Shown: positions 1 to 8,787, numbered from the stretch's first letter. The stretch: 41,493 nt of DNA from Chromatiales bacterium (GCA_024762475.1 JANTHJ010000017.1:1-41493); one strand, 5' to 3'. The notes: generated by a model from the sequence alone, not told the origin. Program-made: numbers and translations.

Positions 1-730
1 AGTGGATGAGTTGAAGCCGCCCTTCGGCGTCTTCGGCCAGGGCGGTGCAGCTCTCCACCCAGTCGCCGCAATTGGCGTAGGTGAGGCCGTCGAAGTCACT
101 GATCACCGCATGATGGATATGGCCGCAGATGACGCCCTGGACCTCGCGTTCTCGCGCGGCCTTGACCACGGCCTCTTCGAAGTTGCCGATGTACTTCACC
201 GCCTCCTTGACCTGATTCTTCAGATAGGCAGAGAGCGACCAATAGCCGAAACCCAGCTTGCGGCGCGCCAGGTTGAACCAGCGATTGAGCCACAGCAGCA
301 CGTCATAGGCCCAGCTGCCCAGGTGGGCGAGCCATTTGTTGTTCATTACCACACCGTCGAATTCGTCGCCGTGCAGCACCAGAAAACGCCGTCCATCCGC
401 CGTCTGATGAACGGCCTCGCCCACGACCGATACACCGGCGATCTCGACGTCCAGGTGTTCTCGCAGGGCCTCGTCATGGTTGCCCGGCACATAGACGACC
501 CGGGTACCCTGGGTCGCCTTTTGCGTCACCAGGCGAATGATGTCGTTGTTGATCGCCGGCCAATGCCAGCCGCCGGCTTTGAGCTTCCACCCATCGATGA
601 TGTCGCCCACCAGGTACAGGGTGTCGCACTCGACGTGGCGCAGAAAGTCCAATAGATATTCGCTCTTGGCCGCGCGCAGCCCGAGGTGGGTGTCCGAGAT
701 GAAGACCGTCCGATAGTGCAGATTGGACAT
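1..730 (-). CDS. PlcP/LpxH-like (COG2908) metallophosphoesterase, 3' end cut by window
   Basis: The gene runs off the left edge, leaving 243 codons. Calcineurin-type metal-binding motifs are visible in order: SDTHLG near residue 11, GDIIDGW near 42, GNHDE near 83, LHGDEFDG near 118 and GHIHH near 206. This is the COG2908 family, which includes LpxH (UDP-2,3-diacylglucosamine hydrolysis in lipid A synthesis) and PlcP (phospholipase C of phosphate-starvation lipid remodelling). The GDIIDGW and YVPGNHDE context looks more like PlcP-type members as I remember them, and the Pho-box-like promoter supports that, but no alignment was run. The ATG at 730 has a strong AAGGAG ribosome site 8 bases upstream. 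It is transcribed divergently from the PEP-CTERM gene. Membrane-peripheral cytoplasmic action is expected. Family membership is sure; the PlcP versus LpxH choice is inferred. Confidence 0.85.
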   Translation of the reverse strand, partial: MSNLHYRTVFISDTHLGLRAAKSEYLLDFLRHVECDTLYLVGDIIDGWKLKAGGWHWPAINNDIIRLVTQKATQGTRVVYVPGNHDEALREHLDVEIAGVSVVGEAVHQTADGRRFLVLHGDEFDGVVMNNKWLAHLGSWAYDVLLWLNRWFNLARRKLGFGYWSLSAYLKNQVKEAVKYIGNFEEAVVKAAREREVQGVICGHIHHAVISDFDGLTYANCGDWVESCTALAEDAEGRLQLIH

Positions 731-760
731 GTCGAGACTCCTTGGAGCTGGGTTGCTTGG

Positions 761-794
761 AGCCTAGGCCGAACTCGTGACAGCAAGATGAAAG
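761..794 (-). promoter_or_regulatory. PhoB-box-like promoter for the phosphoesterase
   Basis: Read on the minus strand, 794 to 777 is CTTTCAT-CTTG-CTGTCAC. That is two 7-bp half-sites with 11-bp periodicity, matching the Pho-box half-site CTGTCA(T/C) at 6 of 7 and 7 of 7. Exactly 10 bp further is TAGGCT (766-761), a weak -10 hexamer (3 of 6). This puts a start point about 25 bases upstream of the ATG at 730. Binding is inferred from pattern only. Confidence 0.55.
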
Positions 795-848
795 TCTCTT
801 GACGATTTCTTAATTCGATATTCCGTTCGATACCCCTCAGGGGCGTCT

Positions 849-882
849 CTGTCACCTACCCGTCATTTTCCGGCCATAGGAT
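849..882 (+). promoter_or_regulatory. PhoB-box-like promoter for the PEP-CTERM gene
   Basis: Positions 849-866 read CTGTCAC-CTAC-CCGTCAT: half-sites matching 7 of 7 and 6 of 7 with a 4-bp linker, the classic 11-bp Pho-box periodicity. After 10 bp comes TAGGAT (877-882), matching the -10 consensus at 4 of 6. There is no good -35, as expected when PhoB bound to the box substitutes for it. The predicted start near 889 gives a short leader before the ATG at 922. Confidence 0.6.
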
Positions 883-921
883 CGCTCCACTCACCAACCA
901 CTAAGACGTACGGAGAGGGGA

Positions 922-2508
922 ATGAACAGATACATTCATAGGGTGTTGCCGGGTGCAGCGTTTGTATTGGCCTTGGGTATCGGCAGTGCCAATGGGGCGC
1001 CGGTCCTCGGCTTCACTCGGGTATGGAGTCAGCAGGGTGCGGGGTCCGAGATCGTGGCCATCGACACGGCATCCAATCGGGTGTTCAACACCTTTTCCGG
1101 GGGCGTGGAAATCAGAGACCTGTTTACCGGCAATCTGATCGGCATCCTGACGGTACCCGATAGCAGCACCGTCAACAGCGTCGCCGTCAAGGACGGCCTT
1201 GTGGCCATTGCCGCACAGGGAGTAGGCGGCAAGCAGGATATCGGCAAGGTGGCCTTCTTCAATACCACCGCCGCTCCAGGCAGCGCACCCGTCAACACGG
1301 TGAATACGGGCTACCTGCCGGACATGGTGACCTTCACCCCCGATGGCAAAAAGGTACTGGTTGCCAACGAAGGCGAGCCGAATGACGCCTACAACATTGA
1401 CCCTGAAGGTTCGATCACCATCATCGACCTGTCCGGCGGGGTAGCCAGTGCGACCGCGACCCAGCTCGATTTCAATGCCTTCGATGGCAAGGAAGCCGAC
1501 ATCGAGGCAGGCGGAGGGCGGATCTTCGGTCCTGGTGCCAGTGTCTCTCAAGACCTGGAACCCGAGTACATCGCAGTCTCCCCGGACGGGAAGACGGCCT
1601 TCGTCACCCTGCAGGAGAACAACGCGGTTGCCAAGGTCGATCTCACCACCAACACCATCAGCGAGATCCAGGGCCTGGGCTTCAAGGACCACAGCCAACC
1701 CGGCAACGAAATCGATGCATCCAACAAGGATGGGACCGACGGGAATCTGAAGAATTGGCCGGTGCTCGGGATGTATCAACCGGATGGCATCGCCAGCTAT
1801 GAAGTCGGTGGCAAACGCTACTACGTTACCGCCAATGAAGGGGATGCCCGCGACTACGCTGGCTATTCGGAAGAGACCCGGGTAAAAAAACTGAACTTGG
1901 ACCGGGATGACAACGGCATCGCCGACCCCTTCAGCCCTTTGCAGGATGATGACCAGCTGGGGCGACTGAAGACCACCACCGCCAATGGCGATATCGATGG
2001 CGATGGCATGTACGAGCAGATCTACAGTTATGGCGCGCGTTCGATGTCCATCTGGGACGAAGACGGTAACCTGGTCTCCGATACCGGTGACACCATCGAG
2101 CGCATGATTGCCACCCTCTTTCCGGGTCAATGGGTGGATAGCCGCTCCGACGACAAGGGGCCGGAACCCGAGAGCGTCGAGCTGATCGAGATCGACGGCT
2201 GGACCTATGCCCTGGTGGGCATGGAGCGCACCAGCGGTCTGATGCTGTTCGATATCACAGATCCCACCAGCCCGATGTACATGGACTACTTCTTCAACGC
2301 GGGTGACGTCGGTCCCGAGGGCCTGGATTTTGCGTTGATGCAGGCTGCCTCGACTCCGTCTTCGACGGCCTGGGGCTGGCTGGCCGTGGGCAACGAGATA
2401 TCGAACACCACTACGCTCTACCGCGTCAGCCGTGTGCCGGAGGCGGGCACCCTGGCCTTGATGGGACTTGGCCTGGGACTGATCGGGCTGCGTCGGCGGC
2501 GCGCCTGA
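922..2508 (+). CDS. PEP-CTERM-sorted choice-of-anchor I family beta-propeller protein
   Basis: The 528-residue protein begins with a signal peptide (about residues 1-25, hydrophobic VLALGIGSANG). It carries propeller-like repeats with VSPDGKTAFV- and FTPDGKKVLVANEG-type blades, and acidic blocks such as DRDDNGIADP and GDIDGDGMYE that could bind calcium. The C-terminus is VPEAGTLAL, a hydrophobic span and RRRR, which is a PEP-CTERM signal with Ala replacing the second Pro. Such proteins are exported, recognised by exosortase and attached to the cell surface. The choice-of-anchor I family is so named because members carry different C-terminal anchors; their activity is not firmly known, though some are annotated as phosphatase- or phytase-like. 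The ATG follows a GGAGAGGGG ribosome site. The Pho-box-like promoter suggests induction by phosphate limitation. No exosortase gene lies in the window. Confidence 0.85.
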   Translation: MNRYIHRVLPGAAFVLALGIGSANGAPVLGFTRVWSQQGAGSEIVAIDTASNRVFNTFSGGVEIRDLFTGNLIGILTVPDSSTVNSVAVKDGLVAIAAQGVGGKQDIGKVAFFNTTAAPGSAPVNTVNTGYLPDMVTFTPDGKKVLVANEGEPNDAYNIDPEGSITIIDLSGGVASATATQLDFNAFDGKEADIEAGGGRIFGPGASVSQDLEPEYIAVSPDGKTAFVTLQENNAVAKVDLTTNTISEIQGLGFKDHSQPGNEIDASNKDGTDGNLKNWPVLGMYQPDGIASYEVGGKRYYVTANEGDARDYAGYSEETRVKKLNLDRDDNGIADPFSPLQDDDQLGRLKTTTANGDIDGDGMYEQIYSYGARSMSIWDEDGNLVSDTGDTIERMIATLFPGQWVDSRSDDKGPEPESVELIEIDGWTYALVGMERTSGLMLFDITDPTSPMYMDYFFNAGDVGPEGLDFALMQAASTPSSTAWGWLAVGNEISNTTTLYRVSRVPEAGTLALMGLGLGLIGLRRRRA

Positions 2509-2567
2509 TCTTGATGGCGCTTGGTGTGGGAACGCAAGATAGCGCCAATCTTACGACCCTGCGTTGC

Positions 2568-2638
2568 GTAGGGTGGTGTTGAGCGTAGCGAAACCCACCA
2601 CCGGGCAGCACCGCCGATGGGTTTGCAAAGCTCGACCC
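2568..2638. repeat. Degenerate REP-like dispersed repeat
   Basis: Positions 2568-2602 form an imperfect palindrome in which GGGTGG(TG) pairs with (CA)CCACCC around GTTGAGCGTAGCGAAA. A second weaker arm, GATGGGTTT..AGCTCGACCC, follows at 2616-2638. The pattern resembles the widespread 'TAGGGTGGGTT...AACCCACC' repeats known from many proteobacteria. The second half is decayed. It lies between the convergent ends of the PEP-CTERM gene and pdxA, where it may also act as a weak bidirectional terminator. Confidence 0.5.
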
Positions 2639-2659
2639 TTTCCGCCCACTCTCCCTTGA

Positions 2660-3634
2660 TCAGGAGGATGCCAGGGCAGCCGCCTGCTCGATCGCCGCCA
2701 CAAGGCTGCCGGCATCCGCCCGACCGCTCCCGGCCAGTTCCAGGGCGGTGCCATGATCGACCGATGTGCGGATGATGGGCAGACCCAGGGTGATGTTCAC
2801 CGCCCGGCCGAACCCGATGTGCTTGAGCACCGGCAGCCCTTGGTCGTGGTACATGGCCAAGACCGCGTCGGCTTTTTCCAGGTGGCGGGGGGTGAACAGG
2901 GTGTCGGCCGGCAGCGGCGGGCTCAGGCGGATCCCTTCGGCACGCAGACGGGCCAGTGTCGGCTCGATGATCTCGATCTCCTCACGTCCCAGGTGGCCGC
3001 CTTCTCCGGCGTGAGGGTTCAGTCCGCACACCAGGATGTTGGGCGCATCGATGCCGAAGCGCTGGACCAGATCGTGATGCAGGGCGCGGACGACCCTTTC
3101 GAGCCTGTCCGGCGTGATGGCGTCGGGCACCTCGCGCAGCGGTAGGTGGGTGGTGGCCAGCGCCACCCGCAGCCCCGGGCAGGCGAGCATCATCACCGGG
3201 TGGCCGCCGGTGATTTCTGCCAGAAATTCGGTGTGGCCGCTGAAGGGTATCCCGGCGTCGTTGATCACACCCTTGTGCACCGGTCCGGTCACCAGGGCGG
3301 CATAGCGACCGTCCAGGCAGCCCTGGGCCGCATGGCGCAGGGTCTTCAGCACATAGCCGGCGTTGCGCGGGTCGAGCTCACCCGGTTGGGTGGGATTGGG
3401 CAGGTCAGTAGGGGCGACATGCAACGCGCCGGCGGGAGCGGGTGCCACCGTCTCTCCCCGATAGGGCAGTAGGCGAAGGGGCAGCCCCAGCCGTTCGGCT
3501 CGCCTCTGCAGGAGCGTCGGGTCGGCGACGGCCACCAGCGGCCACGGCCATTGCCGCTGCGCGATCTGCACCACCAGGTCCGGGCCGATCCCGGCGGGCT
3601 CGCCCGGGGTCAGGGCGAGCGGCGGCGCTGTCAC
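2660..3634 (-). CDS. pdxA: 4-hydroxythreonine-4-phosphate dehydrogenase PdxA
   Basis: The 324-residue product is full length for PdxA, the NAD-dependent enzyme that oxidises 4-phosphohydroxy-L-threonine in the DXP-dependent route to pyridoxal 5'-phosphate. The family start [13 protein letters not shown], the segment TGPVHKG, the metal-ligand region SGHTEFLAE with [22 protein letters not shown] and [11 protein letters not shown] are all visible. The final ligand region [11 protein letters not shown] is intact. Its ATG overlaps the surA stop by 4 bases, so translation is coupled. In many gammaproteobacteria rsmA (ksgA) and apaG follow pdxA; here they do not, and the gene is last in the operon. 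Confidence 0.96.
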   Translation of the reverse strand: MTAPPLALTPGEPAGIGPDLVVQIAQRQWPWPLVAVADPTLLQRRAERLGLPLRLLPYRGETVAPAPAGALHVAPTDLPNPTQPGELDPRNAGYVLKTLRHAAQGCLDGRYAALVTGPVHKGVINDAGIPFSGHTEFLAEITGGHPVMMLACPGLRVALATTHLPLREVPDAITPDRLERVVRALHHDLVQRFGIDAPNILVCGLNPHAGEGGHLGREEIEIIEPTLARLRAEGIRLSPPLPADTLFTPRHLEKADAVLAMYHDQGLPVLKHIGFGRAVNITLGLPIIRTSVDHGTALELAGSGRADAGSLVAAIEQAAALASS

Positions 3635-4947
3635 AGACCGCTGTCCGGACGGACCTCGACATAGGCCTCGTCACGCAGCCGCCGCAGGTACTGGTCGGTC
3701 GCCTCCTCTGCCTTGCGGTCGCGTATCGCCTTCTTCGCGGCCAGGCGCCGGGCCTCCTCGGTCTCGTCGTGCTGACGCTTGCCGAGTACCTGCAGGATGT
3801 GCCAGCCGAAACGGGTCTTGAAGGGCTCGCTGATGGCGCCTACCGGAGTGCTGTTCAGCTTCTCCTCGAACGCCGGGACCATGGCCCCGGGGCTGATCCA
3901 GCCCAAATCACCGCCCTTGATGGCGGAGCCCTGGTCCTGGGAATGGGAGCGCGCCATATTGGCGAAGTCCTCCCCGTTGAGGGCGCGCGCCCGCAGCTGC
4001 TCAAGACGCTGGCGTGCGTCGGCGTCGGAGGTCACCTCATCGGTGCGGATCAGGATGTGGCGGGCATGGATCTGAGGCACGATCTTGCGCTCGGCCTGCT
4101 TGCCACCGCGGAATCCGGCCACCTTTAGCAGGTGAAAGCCGGCGCCGCTGCGGAAGGGACCGAGAATGTCTCCTGCCTTGGCCTTGGTTACCATCTCGGC
4201 CACCGTCGGCGTGAGCTGGCCGATCCTGGCCCAGCCCAGATCGCCGCCGCGAATCGCGTTGCGGGCGTTGGAGAATTCCCGGGCCACCTTGGCGAAGTCC
4301 TCTCCGGCATCCAGTCGCTTGCGCGCCTCCTCGGCACGTTGCCGTGCCTTGGCAATCTGTTCGGGAGAGGCGCCGTCCGGCGTAGCTACCAGGATATGCA
4401 TCAGGTGAACCTCGCGCCTCTCGTCCGGCGCACTGGCCTCTCGCGCCAGGTACTGGTCGATCTCCGACTTGGAAACCTGAATACGGTTGGTGACCTCGCG
4501 ATTGATCAGGCGCGAGATGACGATCTGGTCACGGATCTTGTTGCGGAATTGCTGGAAATCCATGCCTTCTGCGGCCAGTGCCTCTCTCAGTTGTGGCACG
4601 TTCAGGTTGTTGTTCCGGGCGATGCGCTCGATGGCCTTGTCCACCGTCTCCGGGTCGGCGGTAATGCCCAGGCGTTTCGCCTCGGCCAGCTGCAGTTTTT
4701 CCAGGATCAACTCTTCCAGTGCCTTGTTGACGATCTGATTCTCGCTGGGCAGGGACTGTGGGTTGGTACGGCGTAACTCCGCGGCCAGCTCGCGCGCCTT
4801 GTCACGCAGCTCGCTGAGCATGATCACGTCCTCGCCGGCGACCGCGACGATGCGATCCAGTAGCTGAGGCGCCGCTTGCAGGGAGGGGGCGATGAGGGAC
4901 AGAGCGAGCATGAGCCCGGTCAGCATTCGGAAATAATATCTAGTCAT
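3631..4947 (-). CDS. surA: Periplasmic chaperone and peptidyl-prolyl isomerase SurA
   Basis: SurA escorts unfolded outer-membrane proteins across the periplasm to the BAM complex. The 438-residue product has a signal peptide (about 1-25, [17 protein letters not shown]), an N-terminal chaperone domain (about 26-170, beginning [14 protein letters not shown]) and two parvulin domains. The first starts at [11 protein letters not shown] with [12 protein letters not shown]; the second starts at [11 protein letters not shown] with [12 protein letters not shown] and ends [11 protein letters not shown]-terminal helix rich in charged residues completes the core. Length and order match the family. It overlaps the lptD end by 8 bases and pdxA by 4, and its main client LptD is encoded immediately upstream. 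Confidence 0.96.
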   Translation of the reverse strand: MTRYYFRMLTGLMLALSLIAPSLQAAPQLLDRIVAVAGEDVIMLSELRDKARELAAELRRTNPQSLPSENQIVNKALEELILEKLQLAEAKRLGITADPETVDKAIERIARNNNLNVPQLREALAAEGMDFQQFRNKIRDQIVISRLINREVTNRIQVSKSEIDQYLAREASAPDERREVHLMHILVATPDGASPEQIAKARQRAEEARKRLDAGEDFAKVAREFSNARNAIRGGDLGWARIGQLTPTVAEMVTKAKAGDILGPFRSGAGFHLLKVAGFRGGKQAERKIVPQIHARHILIRTDEVTSDADARQRLEQLRARALNGEDFANMARSHSQDQGSAIKGGDLGWISPGAMVPAFEEKLNSTPVGAISEPFKTRFGWHILQVLGKRQHDETEEARRLAAKKAIRDRKAEEATDQYLRRLRDEAYVEVRPDSGL

Positions 4948-7657
4948 CTTCTTTTCGGTAGCCGTAGATGCCGTCGTTCAACAGGGCATCGATGTTGTCG
5001 CCCAGGGTGCCCAGGCCGCGCAGTTCGAGCTGCAGGAGAAAAGACAGGTCCTGGTTGCTGCCGGTTCCCGTGACCTGCTGGCGCACTACCGCACGCAGCT
5101 TCCAGCAGCACTTGCCATATTCGATGCCGGCCACCGCATCGAGGTTGCGGGCGTCGCTCAGGGAGTAGTTCCAGCGGGCGATGGCGCGGGTGCGCTGGCC
5201 AATGGGCCAGACCAGTCCCAGGTCGGTGCTGCTCGAGACGGTATCGCGCAGGCGGTAGCCGAGGCTGAAGATACGATCGTCCTCGCCCCGGTAGCTGACG
5301 CGTGCCAGCGCCTGGTCGATGGTGTTCTCGTTGGGGTCCCATACCAGGCCGCCCCGACTGCGCCAGCCTGCGCCCAGCCGGGCGGCCAGCTCGGCGACCA
5401 CGGCGGAGGTGTCATCCTTGTTGGCGGGCAGGGTGTTGTCGAGCTGCACCCTGCGGTCGCGCAGGTAGAAGACGCTGCCGATGCTCGCACGGGCCAGCTC
5501 GCGCCCGCTGGCGTCGTCGCTGAAGCGACTGGTCAGTGCCAGGGTGACCTGGTTGGCATCGCCCAGCCGGTCGGGGCCGGTGAAGCGGTTTTCGCGGAAC
5601 AGGTTGTCGAAACTGAAGTCATACTCGCTGGTATCGAACAGCGGGATGTCGCTGTGGTCCTTGCGCGGTACCCAGAGATAGTAGAGGCGTGGCTCCAGGC
5701 TCTGGGTGACCGCATGGCCGAACCATTGGGTGTCGCGGTCGTAGTAGAGCCCGCCATCCAGGCTGAAGACGGGTGCCAGACGGGTGGGGCTGTCATCCAG
5801 CCCGGCGGTCTGGTTGTCCAGACGATAGGCGGTATAGCGCAGGCCCGCGCGCGGTATCAGGTGATAGTCGGGTTCGCGCAGCGGCAGGCTGATGGCCGGG
5901 TAGAGGTCGAGACGCTGTCCCTCGACGAAACCGTCCGACTTGCGGAAGTCGACGAACTCGGCGTCGAGGCCGTACGCCAGCGGCAGCGTCTGCAGCTCTA
6001 TGCTGTCTCGGAACTGCGCCAGCAGCTGCGGGGCTCGGGTATAGGGACGGTCGGACTTGGCCAGCGCAGGGTCTAGGTTCTGGAATTGCTGGAGGCGCCC
6101 GAACAGCTTCCAATGGTCGTCTGCGTAACGCAGCTCGGCTGCACGCTCCAGCTGCGCGGCACTGGTGATATCCAGGTCGACACCGAAGTCCGACAGGTAA
6201 TTCTCGTCCGAAACATAGTTGACTCGCAGGTCGCTGCTCAGGTGGGGTGTGTACTGGCCGGACGAGCGCAGGGAAAGGCTGCCGCGCCGATCCTCGCCCG
6301 CCGGGGCCTCACGGTCGTCGGGCAGATAGGTGGCCTCGATCTGTCCCTGCTGGTAGGGGGTCAGATAGCGGAACTCCCCGCCCAGCATCACGCCCCGTTT
6401 GCTCATGATGCGTGGCGTCAGGGTGAAATCGTAATTGGGCGCCAGGTTGAAGTAGTAGGGCAGGCTCAGGTCGACGCCATGCCGGTCGCCATAGCCCAGG
6501 CTGGGCAGCAACAGACCGCTGCGGCGCCGGTCGTCGATGGGAAAGCTGAGGTAGGGGGTATAGAGCACCGGGACCCCGCCCAGGGCGACGGTTGCGTTTC
6601 GTGCGACCCCCAGCCCTTCGGCGGTGTCGATTTTCAGTTCGCTGGCGCGCAGTTTCCAGGCATCGCTGCCCGGCGGGCAGGTCGTGTAGGTGATCTGCGA
6701 AAAGCGGCTCTGCCGCGGATCGATCAGCTCCGCCTGCTCGGCCGTGCCCCGGGCGAGCATGGTGGGCAGGCGGTACTCGGCCGCGGATGCGCTGCCGGCG
6801 CGGGTCTGAAGGTTGTATTCCACCGCATCGGCCGCGAGACGCAGGTCCGGGCGGCGCAGCAGCACATCACCCTGCGCCCGCAGCTGGCCACTGGCCCGGT
6901 CGTAATCGACCTGTTCGGCGCGCAGAAACTGGTCGCCTTGTTGCAGCGCGACTTTGCCTGCAAGGCGCAGATGACGCTCTGTCTCCGAGCCTTCCAGGCT
7001 GTCGGCGGTGGCCTGGATGGGCAGCGTGTTTCCGGCCTGACTCCGGGGTGGGATGGCGGCGGGCTTGCAGGCCTGCCACGGAAGGCCTTCGTCCAGGGAT
7101 GCCATCGAGACTTTCGAAGGAGATGGAACGGGACGCTGCGACCGGATATCGCTGTCTGCAGGCCCTGCGGGTGCCGGAGCCGGCGGTGCCATACCGGGGG
7201 TCGCCGGTGTCGATGTCGTTGCTTCCGCCGGCGCCGTTTCCGGGCGCTTGGGCCGGACGGCGGGCTTGGGCGGCTCCTTCACGGACTGGGCTGGTTGCCG
7301 TGGCGCCGCAGCGGGCGCGAGCGTTTCGCCCGTCGGGGCTGTCACGTGCGGGGTGCTGTGCGCTTCGGCCGTGTTGTCCGGGCCGCCTTCCATCGTCGGT
7401 TCCCGGGCCGGCAGCTGCTGAGGTGCCGGAGGGGGTGCTGCTGAAGGTGCCGCCGGTGCGGGTGTGATGGCGTGCGTCGCGGTCCCGGAGGTGCCATCGC
7501 AGATCCACTTGCCGTGGCTGTCCTGGCGACAGTCCCAGCCGGCCGCGCCGAGTGGCAGCGAGATCGCCAGCAGTCCGATGCCGCTGACCAGGGTCAGGCC
7601 ACGGGACTGTCGGCGGCGTGCGTGGGACGGCGATGCTGTGCGGGGGCTGGATGACAC
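4940..7657 (-). CDS. lptD: LPS-assembly outer-membrane protein LptD
   Basis: LptD, with the lipoprotein LptE, inserts lipopolysaccharide into the outer leaflet. From the chosen GTG the product is about 905 residues: a signal peptide ending LAISLPLGAAG, then WDCRQDSHGKWICDG, a Pro/Ala/Thr-rich linker of roughly 120 residues, an OstA/LptA-like jellyroll (starting near LPIQATADSLEG) and a large C-terminal beta-barrel. The adjacent Cys pair in GKCCWKLRA is the conserved C-terminal partner of the inter-domain disulfides; candidate N-terminal partners are the Cys in WDC, WIC and QACKP. The frame stays open upstream to a TTG at 7747, but that extension would put about 30 hydrophilic residues before the signal peptide. 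The GTG at 7657 lacks a strong ribosome site, so the start is uncertain. Confidence 0.93.
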   Translation of the reverse strand: MSSSPRTASPSHARRRQSRGLTLVSGIGLLAISLPLGAAGWDCRQDSHGKWICDGTSGTATHAITPAPAAPSAAPPPAPQQLPAREPTMEGGPDNTAEAHSTPHVTAPTGETLAPAAAPRQPAQSVKEPPKPAVRPKRPETAPAEATTSTPATPGMAPPAPAPAGPADSDIRSQRPVPSPSKVSMASLDEGLPWQACKPAAIPPRSQAGNTLPIQATADSLEGSETERHLRLAGKVALQQGDQFLRAEQVDYDRASGQLRAQGDVLLRRPDLRLAADAVEYNLQTRAGSASAAEYRLPTMLARGTAEQAELIDPRQSRFSQITYTTCPPGSDAWKLRASELKIDTAEGLGVARNATVALGGVPVLYTPYLSFPIDDRRRSGLLLPSLGYGDRHGVDLSLPYYFNLAPNYDFTLTPRIMSKRGVMLGGEFRYLTPYQQGQIEATYLPDDREAPAGEDRRGSLSLRSSGQYTPHLSSDLRVNYVSDENYLSDFGVDLDITSAAQLERAAELRYADDHWKLFGRLQQFQNLDPALAKSDRPYTRAPQLLAQFRDSIELQTLPLAYGLDAEFVDFRKSDGFVEGQRLDLYPAISLPLREPDYHLIPRAGLRYTAYRLDNQTAGLDDSPTRLAPVFSLDGGLYYDRDTQWFGHAVTQSLEPRLYYLWVPRKDHSDIPLFDTSEYDFSFDNLFRENRFTGPDRLGDANQVTLALTSRFSDDASGRELARASIGSVFYLRDRRVQLDNTLPANKDDTSAVVAELAARLGAGWRSRGGLVWDPNENTIDQALARVSYRGEDDRIFSLGYRLRDTVSSSTDLGLVWPIGQRTRAIARWNYSLSDARNLDAVAGIEYGKCCWKLRAVVRQQVTGTGSNQDLSFLLQLELRGLGTLGDNIDALLNDGIYGYRKEDD

Positions 7658-7797
7658 GGTGCTTGTTCTTTTGCCTGTGCGAAAGGGGCGGTGGAGCAGA
7701 CCCGCCTCGAGGGTCGCTAAAATCTCATAGAATGGCGCTTTCTTCAATGTACGCGGTGGACCGATGGTGCTCTATCGCAACGATGGCGGGAGGACGC

Positions 7798-8787
7798 ATG
7801 CCGCGTCGCGAGGCGGAATTGACAAACTGGCTGGCATTGGACTGCGGCCTCTCGGAGTTCAAGCTGGTGCCGGCCTCGGGAGATGCCAGCTTCCGCCGCT
7901 ATTTTCGTGTCCAGCTCCCGGAGGGCGGCACCCTGATCGCCATGGATGCGCCGCCGGACAAGGAGGACTGTGTGCCCTTCATCGACGTAACCGGTCGCCT
8001 CGAGCGCGCCGGAGTGCATGTGCCGCACATCCATGCCCAAGACCTGGAGCAGGGTTTCCTGCTGCTGGAGGACCTGGGCGACCGGCTGTACCTCGGGGAG
8101 TTGAGCGGCGAGACCGCGGACCGTCTCTATGGTGATGCCATCGATGCCCTGCTGAGGATCCAGCACAGCGATGGTCGCGGCCTGCCGCTCTACGACCACG
8201 AACTGCTGTGGCGCGAGATGTCGCTGTTTCCGGAGTGGCTCCTGGAGCGCCACCTGGGGCTGACGCTGGCGCCGGCCGAACGGGTCCTGTTGGAGCAGAG
8301 CTTCGAGCTCCTGAGCGAGAGTGCCCTTGCGCAGCCCCGGGTGCCGGTACACCGAGACTACCATTCCCGCAATCTCTTGGTGTGCGAGGTGCGCAGCCCC
8401 GGGGTGATCGACTACCAGGACGCCGTGCTGGGCCCGCTTACCTACGACCTGGTCTCGCTACTGCGCGACTGTTATATCCGCTGGCCCGCGGCGCGAGTGG
8501 ACGAATGGCTGAACGACTATGCCGAGCGCGCCCTGGATGCGGGGCTGCTGGCGGCGGATGATCGCATCCGGGTTCGCAGATGGTTCAACCTGATGGGTGT
8601 GCAGCGGCACCTGAAGGCAGCCGGCATCTTTGCCCGGCTGTGGCAGCGTGACGGCAAGTCCGGCTACCTCGCGGATATTCCGCGTACCCTCGGCTATATC
8701 GTCGAAGTGGCGGAATCAACCCCGGAGTTGCAGCCATTGGCCGAGCTGATCGGCAAGCGGGTACTTCCGCGACTCGAGGCGGCATGA
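7798..8787 (+). CDS. amgK: AmgK-like N-acetylmuramate/N-acetylglucosamine kinase
   Basis: The 329-residue protein belongs to the aminoglycoside phosphotransferase fold. SGDASFRRYFRV near residue 26 is the nucleotide-loop region, VHRDYHSRNLL is the catalytic loop (Asp and Asn) and VIDYQDAVLGP carries the metal-binding Asp. In Pseudomonas, AmgK phosphorylates the anomeric position of MurNAc and GlcNAc for cell-wall recycling, and its gene is divergent from lptD, as here. The usual partner murU (uridylyltransferase) does not follow; a HAD phosphatase does. The ATG at 7798 is preceded by GGGAGG; the frame is open further upstream, but that part overlaps the lptD start. The stop overlaps the next start (ATGA). 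Confidence 0.85.
   Translation: MPRREAELTNWLALDCGLSEFKLVPASGDASFRRYFRVQLPEGGTLIAMDAPPDKEDCVPFIDVTGRLERAGVHVPHIHAQDLEQGFLLLEDLGDRLYLGELSGETADRLYGDAIDALLRIQHSDGRGLPLYDHELLWREMSLFPEWLLERHLGLTLAPAERVLLEQSFELLSESALAQPRVPVHRDYHSRNLLVCEVRSPGVIDYQDAVLGPLTYDLVSLLRDCYIRWPAARVDEWLNDYAERALDAGLLAADDRIRVRRWFNLMGVQRHLKAAGIFARLWQRDGKSGYLADIPRTLGYIVEVAESTPELQPLAELIGKRVLPRLEAA

Noticed and set aside
901-2130. Long open frame on the minus strand opposite the PEP-CTERM gene
   Set aside because: Its translation has no family pattern and no ribosome site, while the plus frame has a signal peptide, propeller repeats and a PEP-CTERM tail. It is a shadow of GC-rich codon use.
7718-7747. Promoter-like TAAAAT (plus) and TTGAAG-N17-GATTTT (minus) in the lptD-amgK spacer
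   Set aside because: Neither has a convincing partner hexamer and no sigma-E type site was seen, so I did not call them although a promoter must lie near.
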